Shown in pieces: positions 1 through 6,836 of a stretch of 10,694 nt of DNA (the stretch's first letter is position 1; the number at the start of each line of letters is the position of its first letter). The stretch comes from Aquisalimonas sp. (GTDB lineage Bacteria > Pseudomonadota > Gammaproteobacteria > Nitrococcales > Aquisalimonadaceae), in assembly GCA_007133445.1 (NCBI GenBank), contig SLMR01000112.1, positions 1 through 10,694 of the forward strand. Direction: 5' to 3'. Both the position numbers and the translations under genes were made by a program. Under the pieces are notes generated by a model that searched no databases, was not told the origin of the DNA, and worked only from the letters and a program-made list of their open reading frames with translations.

Positions 1-46
1 GACGCCCGAGCCCGTTCGTGCTGCCATCGGGAGCCGTTCCGACACC

Positions 47-628
47 ATGACCGAGCTTGCCCTCATCCTCGTCGCCACGGTGCTGGTCAACAACTTCGTG
101 CTGACCCAGTTCCTCGGGCTGTGCCCCTTCATGGGGGTCTCGCGGAAGACGGAATCCGCGCTGGGCATGGCGCTGGCCACCGGGTTCGTGCTCACGCTCT
201 CCTCCGTGGTGAGCTACCTGGTCCACACCCTCGTCCTGGCGCCGCTCGGGCTGGAGTACCTGCGCACCATCGCCTTCATCCTGGTGATTGCCGCCGTGGT
301 GCAGTTCACCGAAATGGTGGTGCGCTACACCAGCCCGCTGCTGCACAAGGTGCTGGGCATCTTCCTGCCGCTGATCACCACCAACTGCGCGGTGCTGGGC
401 GTGGCCCTGCTCAACGTCCAGCAGCAGCACAGCTTTGTCGCCTCGGTCCTGTACGGCTTCGGCGCCGCCGTGGGGTTCGCCCTGGTGCTGGTGCTCTTCG
501 CCGGCCTGCGGGAGCGCCTGGCCGTGGCGGACGTCCCGGTCCCGTTCCGCGGTGCGGCCATTGCGCTGATCACCGCCGGGATCATGTCGCTGGCGTTCAT
601 GGGTTTTACGGGACTGGTTCGGTTGTAG
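47..628 (+). CDS. rnfA: Electron transport complex subunit RnfA (RsxA)
   Basis: Integral membrane subunit of the Rnf/Rsx complex, which moves electrons between NADH and ferredoxin-type carriers in the inner membrane. The 193-residue product matches the usual RnfA length and is almost entirely hydrophobic, with about six membrane segments. It has the two family signatures: GLCPFMGVS near residues 24-32, containing Cys26, and [11 protein letters not shown] near residues 108-118, containing Cys114. In the homologous RnfA/RnfE and NqrD/NqrE pairs these cysteines help bind an Fe-S centre inside the membrane. The ATG is chosen because homologues begin MTE and a GGGAG ribosome-site-like stretch lies about 13 nt upstream; the frame stays open to the window edge, so an earlier start cannot be excluded. 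The cluster's promoter must lie outside the window. Unusually, rnfB does not follow directly but lies 336 nt away. Confidence 0.96.
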   Translation: MTELALILVATVLVNNFVLTQFLGLCPFMGVSRKTESALGMALATGFVLTLSSVVSYLVHTLVLAPLGLEYLRTIAFILVIAAVVQFTEMVVRYTSPLLHKVLGIFLPLITTNCAVLGVALLNVQQQHSFVASVLYGFGAAVGFALVLVLFAGLRERLAVADVPVPFRGAAIALITAGIMSLAFMGFTGLVRL

Positions 629-667
629 AGGCACGGGTTGGGCCGCTCGCATCGGCATGCTCGGGAA

Positions 668-690
668 GGTGCATCGAGATGCACCCTACG
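668..690 (-). repeat. GTAG-type REP-like palindrome, copy 1
   Basis: Palindromic core GGTGCATCGAGATGCACC at 668-685 (8-bp arms, 2-nt centre), followed by CTACG. Read on the minus strand it is CGTAG plus the core, the layout of REP elements mobilised by RAYT (TnpA-REP) enzymes: a GTAG-type tetranucleotide at the foot of a hairpin. It differs from the other three copies only at the two central bases when aligned in the same direction (TC instead of TT). The flank beyond the core reads CCTTC, as in copy 4. Confidence 0.85.
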
Positions 691-821
691 CGCGCCAGGC
701 CGAACGAACCGTCGCGGCTCGACGAGGCCCCACCGAACCGGGGCAGCAATCGGTTGAGTTCCCGCGGTCGCCGGTCGGGTGCTCCGGTCACGGACCGTCG
801 CTGGCCATGGAAGGCCAGGCC

Positions 822-844
822 CGTAGGGTGCATCTTGATGCACC
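822..844 (+). repeat. GTAG-type REP-like palindrome, copy 2
   Basis: CGTAG at 822-826 followed by the palindrome GGTGCATCTTGATGCACC at 827-844. Identical over all 23 nt to copy 3 at 4757-4779. It is inverted relative to copy 1, with the two GTAG feet facing each other across about 131 nt, so the pair is not arranged like the compact doublet at 4757-4846. They may be halves of two different doublets or single elements. Confidence 0.87.
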
Positions 845-893
845 GCGTGCCGTCCAGAGTCGCCCCGACCCTGCCCTGCCCCGGTGCCGCGAA

Positions 894-918
894 CATCGCG
901 GCTGAAGCCGCTCCTGCA
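894..918 (-). repeat. REP element of the RSGFSRD family
   Basis: On the minus strand this reads GCAGGA, then the hairpin GCGGC-TTCA-GCCGC (898-911 on the plus strand), then GATG. It matches the well-known REP of pseudomonads and other gammaproteobacteria whose usual form begins GTAGGAGCGGCTTCAGCCGC. Its minus-strand translation gives RSGFSRDV, a peptide that recurs in spurious predicted proteins. It is a family distinct from the GGTGCATC repeats in the same gap. The foot has GCAG instead of GTAG. Confidence 0.82.
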
Positions 919-964
919 ACGTGCCATCATAGGGGGCTGAATCCGGCGGCTTCCACGCAGTCTC

Positions 965-1522
965 ATGGCAACGGCAATCCTGGCAATCGGTCTCCTGGCC
1001 GCAGCGTTCGGCCTGATCCTGGGCTACGCCGCCGTGCGCCTGCGCCCGGACTCCGACCCCGTCGTGGACCGCATTGACGCCCTGCTACCGCAGACCCAGT
1101 GCGCCCAGTGCGGCTACCCCGGCTGCCGCCCCTACGCAGAAGCCATCGCCAGCGGCGAGGCTGACATCAACCAGTGCCCGCCGGGCGGCGAGAAGACCAT
1201 CCGGGACCTTGCCGATCTGCTCGACCGCGAACCGCGCCCGCTGAACGCTGACTACGGCGAGGCGAAGACGGTTGCCACCGTCGCCCGGATCGACGAAAGC
1301 CGCTGCATCGGCTGCACCCTGTGCATCCAGGCCTGCCCGGTGGACGCAATCATCGGCGCCCAGCGGCAGATGCACACCGTGATCGAGGACCTTTGCACCG
1401 GCTGCGACCTGTGCGTGGACCCGTGCCCCGTGGACTGCATCCACATGGCCGAAGTGCCCACCACCACCCGGACCTGGCGCTGGCCACTCCCCACGAACAC
1501 CCCCGACCGCATGGCCTCCTGA
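965..1522 (+). CDS. rnfB: Electron transport complex subunit RnfB (RsxB), iron-sulfur protein
   Basis: Iron-sulfur subunit that passes electrons between the soluble donor and the membrane part of the Rnf complex. The 185-residue product starts with one N-terminal membrane anchor (about residues 3-24). A four-cysteine [4Fe-4S] domain follows (Cys46, Cys49, Cys54, Cys71, with the [14 protein letters not shown] signature), then two ferredoxin-type [4Fe-4S] motifs: Cys114-x2-Cys117-x2-Cys120-x3-Cys124 and Cys144-x2-Cys147-x2-Cys150-x3-Cys154. All expected ligands are present. The length is typical for the proteobacterial form. The ATG at 965 gives the expected short leader before the anchor, although no strong ribosome site precedes it. 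rnfC starts 10 nt after the stop. The long repeat-filled region upstream is unusual. Confidence 0.96.
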   Translation: MATAILAIGLLAAAFGLILGYAAVRLRPDSDPVVDRIDALLPQTQCAQCGYPGCRPYAEAIASGEADINQCPPGGEKTIRDLADLLDREPRPLNADYGEAKTVATVARIDESRCIGCTLCIQACPVDAIIGAQRQMHTVIEDLCTGCDLCVDPCPVDCIHMAEVPTTTRTWRWPLPTNTPDRMAS

Positions 1523-1532
1523 TGGCGACGGC

Positions 1533-3089
1533 ATGAGCATGGGACGGCTGTTCGGTTTTCCCGGTGGCATCCGCCTGCCCGGCCACAAGGACACCTCCAC
1601 TCGCGAACCGGTGACCGACCTGCCGCTGCCGGAGGAACTGATCGTGCCCCTGGAGCAGCACCCGGGCGATCCCGCCGAGGCGACCGTCACTGTCGGCGAC
1701 CATGTCGCCAGGGGTGCGTGCATCGGCCGCGCCGCGGGTGGCTTCGGAGTCGCCGTGCACGCCCCCACCTCCGGCACCGTCCGCGCCATCGAACCGCGCC
1801 CGGTGCCCGACCCCTCGGGCCTGCCGGCACCCTGTATCGTGCTGGCCGCCGACGGCGAGGACCGCGCCGATCCCGATGCGTACCGCCCGCTCCGGGACTG
1901 GCACGGGCTGAGTCCCGTCACCCTGCGCCGGCGCATCGAGGACTGCGGGGTTGCCGGGCTCGGCGGCGCGGCGTTCCCCACGGCGGTGAAACTAACGCCG
2001 CCCGCCGACCGTGCCATCGACACCCTGATCATCAACGCCATCGAGTGCGAGCCGTGGATCACCTGCGACGACATGCTGCTGCGGGAACGGGCGGACGACG
2101 TGATCACCGGCGCACGCATCATGGCGCATCTGCTGGGTGCGGCGCGGATCGTGATCGCCCTGGAGGAGACCAAGCAGGCCGCCCGTGAGGCGCTTGCCCG
2201 GACACTGAAACAGGACGGTGCTCAGGACATTGACGTGGCGCCGGTGCCGGTGATCTACCCAGCCGGCGGCGAGAAGCAGCTCATCCACACGCTCACGGGG
2301 CGGGAGGTACCCTCCGGCGGGCTGCCGGCCGACATGGGCGTGCTCTGCCACAATGCCGGCACCACCGCTGCCGCCGCACGGGCGGTCCGTGATGGCGAAC
2401 CGCTGATCGAACGCATCGTGACCGTGGCGGGTGCCGGCGTCGGCGCGCCACACAACCTGCGGGTGCGACTGGGCACGCCGGTGAGCGCGCTGCTCGAGGC
2501 CACCACCGCCGACCGCGCACGGCTGGACCGGCTCATCGTCGGTGGCCCCATGATGGGCTTCGCCCTGGAGACGGACGCCGTGCCGGTGACCAAGGGCTTC
2601 AACTGCCTGCTGGCCACGGACGCCAACAGCGTGCCGCCCCCCGAACCGGCCATGCCCTGCATCCGTTGCGGCGACTGCGCCGACGTCTGCCCCATGACGC
2701 TGCAACCACAGCAGCTCTACTGGCACGCCCGCGCCCGCGACTTCGACGACCTACGGCGCAACGGGCTGTTCGACTGCATCGAATGCGGGGCCTGCGCCTA
2801 CGTCTGCCCCAGCCATATTCCACTGGTGGGCATCTACCGGCACGCCAAGTCCGCCATCCGCGCGGCGGACCGGGAACAGGAGCAGGCGGAGGCGGCCCGC
2901 CAGCGCTACGCCTTCCGGCAGGCACGGCTGGAGCGCGAGCGCCGGGAGCGCGACGAGCGGCGCCGCCGCAAGAAGGAGGCGCTGCAGACCGGTGCACGGG
3001 ATGCCGACAAGCCGGACAAGAAGGCGGAGATCCAGGCGGCCATTGCCCGCGCCCGGGAGCGCAAGCGCGGGGGCCCACGCGACTCATGA
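1533..3089 (+). CDS. rnfC: Electron transport complex subunit RnfC (RsxC)
   Basis: Peripheral subunit thought to be the NADH/FMN entry or exit site of the Rnf complex. The 518-residue product has an N-terminal barrel-like region with the FPGGIRLPGHK signature (residues 9-19). A Complex I 51-kDa-like core follows, with GLGGAAFPTAVKL (142-154) and INAIECEPWITCDD (167-180). An SLBB-type region comes next (about 290-330). Two [4Fe-4S] motifs are present: Cys376, 379, 382, 386 and Cys415, 418, 421, 425. From about residue 440 the C-terminus is a highly charged helix or coiled coil rich in Arg, Glu, Lys and Ala; it is much shorter than the long repetitive tail of enterobacterial RsxC. The start is ATG 1533, 10 nt after rnfB. 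Its stop overlaps the rnfD start (ATGA), implying translational coupling. Confidence 0.96.
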   Translation: MSMGRLFGFPGGIRLPGHKDTSTREPVTDLPLPEELIVPLEQHPGDPAEATVTVGDHVARGACIGRAAGGFGVAVHAPTSGTVRAIEPRPVPDPSGLPAPCIVLAADGEDRADPDAYRPLRDWHGLSPVTLRRRIEDCGVAGLGGAAFPTAVKLTPPADRAIDTLIINAIECEPWITCDDMLLRERADDVITGARIMAHLLGAARIVIALEETKQAAREALARTLKQDGAQDIDVAPVPVIYPAGGEKQLIHTLTGREVPSGGLPADMGVLCHNAGTTAAAARAVRDGEPLIERIVTVAGAGVGAPHNLRVRLGTPVSALLEATTADRARLDRLIVGGPMMGFALETDAVPVTKGFNCLLATDANSVPPPEPAMPCIRCGDCADVCPMTLQPQQLYWHARARDFDDLRRNGLFDCIECGACAYVCPSHIPLVGIYRHAKSAIRAADREQEQAEAARQRYAFRQARLERERRERDERRRRKKEALQTGARDADKPDKKAEIQAAIARARERKRGGPRDS

Positions 3090-4126
3090 ACCTGCAGACA
3101 CCGCCCGCACCCCACATCGCCTCCGGCAACAGCGTCTCCCGGGTGATGCGCCGGGTCCTCCTCGCCCTGGTGCCCGGGGTTCTGGCCATGACGGTACTCT
3201 TCGGCTGGGGCGTGCTGATCAACATTCTGGTGGCCGTGGCGGTTGCAGTCGCCACGGAGACCGCCATGCTGCGCCTGCGCGGCCGGCCCGTGCAGCTGTT
3301 CCTGCGCGACTGGAGCGCGGTGGTCACAGCCGTCCTGCTGGCCCTGGCCCTGCCGCCGCTTCTGCCGGCCTGGATAACCGCCGTGGGCGTGTCCTTCGGG
3401 CTGGTCTTCGGCAAGCACCTGTACGGCGGGCTGGGCTACAACCCGTTCAACCCGGCCATGGTCGGCTACGTGGTGCTGATCATCGCCTTTCCCCAGGCCA
3501 TGACCCAGTGGCTGCCGCCAACGGCCCTCGGCGACGCCCCACTGGACCTCCTAGACACCCTGCGCACCACGTTCACCGGCGGACTGCCGGACAGCCTGCC
3601 CCTGGACGCCATCAGCCACGCAACGCCACTGGATCACGTCCGGACCGGCCTCGCCGAGGGGCGCGCCCTCGGTGACCTGGGCGGTGGCGGGCTTGTGGGG
3701 ATGCTGGCCGAGGGCGGCTGGGTCTGGATCAACCTGCTGTTCCTGGCCGGCGGCGCGTGGCTGCTCTGGATGCGGGTGATCCGCTGGCAGATCCCGGTGG
3801 GCGTGCTGGCCGGGCTGGCGGTACCGGCGCTGGTGTTCTGGGCCGTCAACCCGGACCAGTATCTGTCACCGCTGTTCCACCTGCTGAGCGGCGGGGCCAT
3901 GCTGGGCGCGTTCTTCATCGCCACGGATCCGGTCTCCGCGGCAACCACGCCGCGCGGGCGGCTGCTATTCGGCCTCGGCATCGGCCTGCTGACCTGGGTT
4001 ATCCGAACCTGGGGAGGCTATCCGGACGGGATAGCCTTCGCCGTCCTGCTCATGAACATGACCGTACCGCTGCTGGACCGCTACACCCGGCCACGGATCT
4101 TCGGCCACGGCGGGGGGACACCGTGA
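3086..4126 (+). CDS. rnfD: Electron transport complex subunit RnfD (RsxD), FMN-bearing membrane protein
   Basis: Membrane subunit related to NqrB that carries covalently bound FMN. The start is ATG 3086, overlapping the rnfC stop by 4 nt; earlier in-frame codons belong to a frame running through rnfC. The product has 346 residues with many membrane segments. Family signatures are LYGGLGYNPFNPAMVGY (112-128), ATDPVSAATTPRGR near the C-terminus and GGYPDGIAFAVLLMN. The FMN-attachment segment is SHATPLD, with Thr180 as the expected acceptor; E. coli RsxD has the same S-x-ATPLD form, so the absence of Gly in the classic SGAT motif is normal for RnfD. FMN would be attached by the flavin transferase ApbE, which is not in this window. 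The stop overlaps the rnfG GTG start. Confidence 0.96.
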   Translation: MNLQTPPAPHIASGNSVSRVMRRVLLALVPGVLAMTVLFGWGVLINILVAVAVAVATETAMLRLRGRPVQLFLRDWSAVVTAVLLALALPPLLPAWITAVGVSFGLVFGKHLYGGLGYNPFNPAMVGYVVLIIAFPQAMTQWLPPTALGDAPLDLLDTLRTTFTGGLPDSLPLDAISHATPLDHVRTGLAEGRALGDLGGGGLVGMLAEGGWVWINLLFLAGGAWLLWMRVIRWQIPVGVLAGLAVPALVFWAVNPDQYLSPLFHLLSGGAMLGAFFIATDPVSAATTPRGRLLFGLGIGLLTWVIRTWGGYPDGIAFAVLLMNMTVPLLDRYTRPRIFGHGGGTP

Positions 4127-4761
4127 CGCTACCCGACGAACTGCTCCGCACCATGCTGCGCGCCGTCGGCCTGCTGGTGGCCGTCGCGGTGGCGGGCGTG
4201 GCGGTGGTGAGCTTCACCCACCTGCAGACAAGGGACGAGATCGAGACCCGGCGCCAAGAACAGGGCCTGCGCCAGTTGGAAGCAGTGCTGCCGGCCGCCA
4301 TGTATACCAACAATCCGGCGGAGGAGACCGTCACCGTTCAGGACCGGCGGCTCGGCACGGAGGACGCGGTCACGGCCTGGCGCGCGCGCCGCAACGGCGA
4401 GCCGGTCGCCGTGATCCTGGCGGTGACGGCGCCGGACGGCTACAGCGGCCCGATCGAACTGCTGGTGGCCATCCGCGCGGACGGCACCGTCGCCGGCGTG
4501 CGCGTCCTCGAGCATCGGGAGACGCCGGGCCTGGGGGATGCCATTGAATCGGACCGCAGCGACTGGCTGCAGGAGTTCGAGGACCGCAGCCTCGGGGACC
4601 CGCCCGGGGACAGCTGGACGGTAAGACAGCGCGGCGGCGAGTTTGACGGCATCACCGGCGCCACGATCACCGCCCGGGCGGTGATTCAGGCCGTGGGACG
4701 GGCGCTGGCGGCGTTCGAGGATCACGGTGACGACTGGCTCGGCGAGCCCGGAGATTCGTAG
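4123..4761 (+). CDS. rnfG: Electron transport complex subunit RnfG (RsxG), FMN-binding protein
   Basis: Periplasm-facing FMN subunit of the Rnf complex. The start is taken as GTG 4123, overlapping the rnfD stop (GTGA) and preceded by a G-rich stretch (CGGGGGGA) suited to ribosome binding. The 212-residue product has one N-terminal membrane anchor (about residues 11-32) and then the FMN-binding domain. The flavinylation motif is DGITGATIT (175-183), with Thr181 of TGAT as the expected covalent FMN acceptor. HRETPGLGDAI (131-141) is another family signature. An inner ATG at 4153 would trim ten residues and is less likely. The stop codon TAG (4759-4761) lies inside the first repeat of the REP doublet that follows, so the last residue or residues may have been set by that insertion. 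Two hundred and forty-two bases separate it from rnfE. Confidence 0.95.
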   Translation: MTLPDELLRTMLRAVGLLVAVAVAGVAVVSFTHLQTRDEIETRRQEQGLRQLEAVLPAAMYTNNPAEETVTVQDRRLGTEDAVTAWRARRNGEPVAVILAVTAPDGYSGPIELLVAIRADGTVAGVRVLEHRETPGLGDAIESDRSDWLQEFEDRSLGDPPGDSWTVRQRGGEFDGITGATITARAVIQAVGRALAAFEDHGDDWLGEPGDS

Positions 4762-4846
4762 GGTGCATCTTGATGCACCGCAAAAGGCTCCGACGAACCA
4801 CCTCGGCCGGCCTGGCCGATGAAGGTGCATCAAGATGCACCCTACG
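4757..4846. repeat. REP doublet (REPIN-like), perfect 23-bp inverted repeat
   Basis: Copy 3 of the GTAG-type repeat (4757-4779, plus orientation) and copy 4 (4824-4846, minus orientation) are exact reverse complements over 23 bp. A 44-nt centre separates them and contains its own hairpin TCGGCC/GGCCGA (4803-4819, 5-nt loop). Each copy also folds alone: GTAG foot plus the core GGTGCATC-TT-GATGCACC. Two inverted REPs about 90 bp in total is the arrangement called a REPIN or BIME. In RNA it could form either two small hairpins or one long stem between rnfG and rnfE. No T-run follows, so it is not a standard intrinsic terminator. The first copy contains the rnfG stop codon. Confidence 0.88.
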
Positions 4847-4853
4847 CGTCCGT

Positions 4854-4902
4854 GGTCCCAGGACCGTGGCCCCCGTTGCCATGGCGCGGTGTCGATACCG
4901 CG
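4854..4902. repeat. Two further small hairpins in the rnfG-rnfE gap
   Basis: Just beyond the REP doublet lie GGTCC-CA-GGACC (4854-4865) and CGCGGT-GTCGAT-ACCGCG (4885-4902, 6-bp stem with 6-nt loop). They may be part of a composite repeat or another short palindromic family; I cannot assign them. A TACAAT resembling a -10 box lies at 4962-4967, 36 nt before rnfE, but no -35 box is visible at the right distance, so a separate rnfE promoter is only a possibility. Confidence 0.4.
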
Positions 4903-5003
4903 TTGAGGCACCTTAACTACCCCGCCCGCACACCACCAGCCGCCCGACCCACCATCTCCGCTACAATACGCCCCGGCACTGAACCCGAACGCGACAACCA
5001 CCC

Positions 5004-5705
5004 ATGGCCGACACCGATTACGGACAACTCGCCCGCGAGGGCCTGTGGACCAACAACCCCGGCCTGGTCCAGCTGCTGGGCCTGTGCCCGCTGCTGGCGG
5101 TGAGCAATACCACGGTGAACGCCCTGGCCCTGGGGCTGGCGACCACGCTGGTGCTGCTTGGCTCCAACGTGACGGTCTCGCTGATCCGGCACGCCGCCCG
5201 GCCGGAGATCCGCATCCCGGTGTTCGTGCTCATCATCGCCTCGTTCGTCACCGTGGTGGAACTGGTGATGAACGCCTTCTTCCACGAGCTGTTCCTGATC
5301 CTGGGGATCTTCATTCCCCTGATCGTGACCAACTGCGCCATCCTCGGCCGCGCCGAAGCGTTCGCCTCCCGCACCACGCCCGGCCCGGCGGCCTTCGACG
5401 GCCTGATGATGGGGCTCGGCTTCACCGGCGTGCTGGTAGCGCTGGGCGCCATGCGGGAGGTGCTGGGCCACGGCACGCTGCTGCGCGACGCGCATCTGCT
5501 GTTCGGCGAACCGGCCCGGGGGTTGAGCCTGCAGATCGTGCCGGTGGACCAGGGCTTCCTGCTGGCACTGCTGCCGCCCGGGGCCTTCATCGCCCTGGGC
5601 CTGCTGCTGGCGCTGAAGAACGCCATTGACGGCCATCAGGAGCGGCGCGCGCAGGCTGCGGCCGCCCCGGTGGACAAACCCGCGGCGGGCCTGCAGAGTC
5701 ACTGA
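5004..5705 (+). CDS. rnfE: Electron transport complex subunit RnfE (RsxE)
   Basis: Membrane partner of RnfA and a paralogue of it, forming the membrane core of the Rnf complex. The 233-residue product is close to the 231 residues of E. coli RsxE. Signatures are [15 protein letters not shown] (22-36, containing Cys28), [22 protein letters not shown] (101-122, containing Cys111) and [16 protein letters not shown] near the C-terminus; about six membrane segments are visible. Cys28 and Cys111 correspond to the pair which, with RnfA Cys26 and Cys114, is expected to bind the intramembrane Fe-S centre. ATG 5004 aligns with homologues, but no clear Shine-Dalgarno precedes it. The gene is separated from rnfG by a repeat-rich gap and followed 33 nt later by nth. 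A hydrophilic Ala-rich tail follows the last membrane segment. Confidence 0.96.
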   Translation: MADTDYGQLAREGLWTNNPGLVQLLGLCPLLAVSNTTVNALALGLATTLVLLGSNVTVSLIRHAARPEIRIPVFVLIIASFVTVVELVMNAFFHELFLILGIFIPLIVTNCAILGRAEAFASRTTPGPAAFDGLMMGLGFTGVLVALGAMREVLGHGTLLRDAHLLFGEPARGLSLQIVPVDQGFLLALLPPGAFIALGLLLALKNAIDGHQERRAQAAAAPVDKPAAGLQSH

Positions 5706-5738
5706 CCTGCTCTTTCCCTCATTACAGCCTCGACATCC

Positions 5739-6374
5739 ATGAACAAGGAAAAACGCACAGAGATCTTCCGGCGCCTGCGGGCACACAACCCGGCGCCCAC
5801 CACCGAACTGGAGTACACCACCCCCTTCGAGCTCCTGATCGCCGTGGTGCTCTCGTCCCAGGCCACCGATCGCGGGGTGAACAAGGCCACGGCGAAGCTC
5901 TTCCCGGTGGCCAACACGCCCGAAGCCATTCTCGCGCTGGGGGAGGACGGGCTGAAGGAGCACATCAAGACCATCGGCCTGTTCAACAGCAAGGCCGCCA
6001 ACATCATGAAGCTCTGCCGCATGCTGGTGGAGCACCACGGCGGCGAGGTCCCGCGTACCCGCAGGGAGCTGGAGGCACTGCCGGGCGTGGGGCGCAAGAC
6101 GGCCAACGTGATCCTCAACACCGCCTTCGGCGAGTCCACCATGGCGGTGGACACGCACATCTTCCGGGTCGCCAACCGCACCCGCCTGGCACCGGGGAAG
6201 AACGTCCGCGAAGTGGAGGACCGGCTCGTGCGCTGGACACCCCGGGAGTTTCTCCAGGACGCCCACCACTGGCTGATCCTCCACGGCCGTTACGTGTGCT
6301 TGGCGCGCACGCCGCGCTGCGGCGCCTGCGTCATCCATGACCTCTGTGAGTACCGCGACAAGACGGAGACGTGA
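5739..6374 (+). CDS. nth: Endonuclease III (DNA glycosylase/AP lyase)
   Basis: Base-excision repair enzyme that removes oxidised pyrimidines and cuts the DNA at the resulting abasic site. The 211-residue product has the same length as E. coli Nth and aligns without gaps. The helix-hairpin-helix motif LPGVGRKTANVIL holds the catalytic Lys120, and AVDTHIFRV holds the catalytic Asp138. The [4Fe-4S] cluster ligands are present at the C-terminus in the expected C-x6-C-x2-C-x5-C spacing (Cys187, 194, 197, 203). The position directly after rnfE matches the conserved rsxABCDGE-nth order of gammaproteobacteria. No clear ribosome site is visible. Its TGA overlaps the next gene's ATG by one base (TGATG), so the two are probably co-translated. 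Confidence 0.97.
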   Translation: MNKEKRTEIFRRLRAHNPAPTTELEYTTPFELLIAVVLSSQATDRGVNKATAKLFPVANTPEAILALGEDGLKEHIKTIGLFNSKAANIMKLCRMLVEHHGGEVPRTRRELEALPGVGRKTANVILNTAFGESTMAVDTHIFRVANRTRLAPGKNVREVEDRLVRWTPREFLQDAHHWLILHGRYVCLARTPRCGACVIHDLCEYRDKTET

Positions 6375-6799
6375 TGTTTTCCAGTGACCGTGACGCCATG
6401 CGCCGGCAGTACCTGGACGCCTGGCGGAAGTACCGGGACGGCCAGCCCCTGACCCCGCTGGAGACCATGATCGGCAAGGTGGTGTCCGAACACCCGGAGT
6501 ATCACCCGCTGTTCGAGGACGCCGGTCGGGCCGTTGATGCAGACTGGCAGCCCGAGGACGGCGAGACCAACCCGTTCCTGCACATGGGCCTGCACCTGGC
6601 CCTGCGCGAGCAGCTGGCCACCGATCGCCCTCCCGGCGTTCGGGCCGTGCATGAGCGCCTGACGCGCCGGCTCGGTGACCACCTTGAGGCGGAGCACCGC
6701 ATGATGGAGCCCCTGGCCGAGGCCATGTGGAGTGCCCAGCGCACCGGTAGCATGCCCGATGAAGCGGCCTATCTGGACGCACTGAGGCGCCTGCTGTGA
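6374..6799 (+). CDS. DUF1841 family protein
   Basis: Protein of unknown function recognised as DUF1841 by the N-terminal pattern MFSSDRDAMRRQYLDAWRKY and the core NPFLHMGLHLALREQ (66-80) followed by TDRPPGVR. The 141-residue product is soluble, probably helical, and has no signal peptide. Several histidines and acids fall in helical spacing: His40 and His44, His70 and His74, His103 and His108, with Glu105 and Glu107. A metal site is conceivable but unproven. The ATG at 6374 shares its A with the nth stop codon; a GTG one codon upstream (6371) is a less likely alternative. Co-translation with nth and downstream placement from Rnf suggest, but do not show, a link to DNA repair or redox biology. 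Confidence 0.85.
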   Translation: MFSSDRDAMRRQYLDAWRKYRDGQPLTPLETMIGKVVSEHPEYHPLFEDAGRAVDADWQPEDGETNPFLHMGLHLALREQLATDRPPGVRAVHERLTRRLGDHLEAEHRMMEPLAEAMWSAQRTGSMPDEAAYLDALRRLL

Positions 6800-6836
6800 T
6801 CACCCCCACAGATCCTGCCCGCAGTCAAGGCAATCC

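Larger units (their letters stand above)
629..964. other. 336-nt noncoding gap rich in palindromic repeats
   Basis: This gap separates rnfA from rnfB, which are usually adjacent or nearly so. I see no credible gene in it; the open frames on both strands are translations of repeats and GC-rich DNA. It holds two copies of the GTAG-type repeat in opposite orientation (668-690 and 822-844), one copy of a second REP family (894-918), and a small hairpin CTGGCC/GGCCAG (801-818, 6-nt loop) just outside the second copy. A CATCAT at 925-930 resembles a -10 box, but no convincing -35 box accompanies it, so I do not call a promoter. There is no strong Shine-Dalgarno directly before rnfB. The gap probably grew by repeat insertion into an operon, so rnfA and rnfB may still share a transcript. 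Confidence 0.8.

Noticed and set aside
668..844. CRISPR-like array or transposon ends from the repeated GGTGCATC motif
   Set aside because: Only two copies per locus, in opposite orientation, with unequal spacing and no cas gene. No transposase lies between them, so REP elements explain them better than insertion-sequence ends.
606..905. Small open frames on both strands in the rnfA-rnfB gap
   Set aside because: Their only recognisable peptides (VHLDAP, KMHPT, CISMH, and RSGFSRD in a longer minus-strand frame reaching 966) are translations of the palindromic repeats. They are not genes and would be false proteins if annotated.
1085..2173. 362-codon open frame on the minus strand across rnfB and rnfC
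   Set aside because: Shadow of two intact Fe-S protein genes; low-complexity Ser/Arg/Gly-rich translation.
3086..4126. Unusual loss of the FMN-attachment Gly in RnfD (SHAT instead of SGAT)
   Set aside because: E. coli RsxD has SQATPLD at the same place, so S-x-ATPLD is normal in this subunit.
4757..4846. Intrinsic terminator after rnfG
   Set aside because: The hairpins are strong but no T-run follows on the plus or minus strand, and rnfE, needed for the same complex, lies downstream.
4917..6809. 630-codon open frame on the minus strand across rnfE, nth and DUF1841
   Set aside because: It is antisense to three well-recognised genes; the composition (His, Gln, Arg, Gly rich) is that of a GC-rich shadow frame and there is no family signature.
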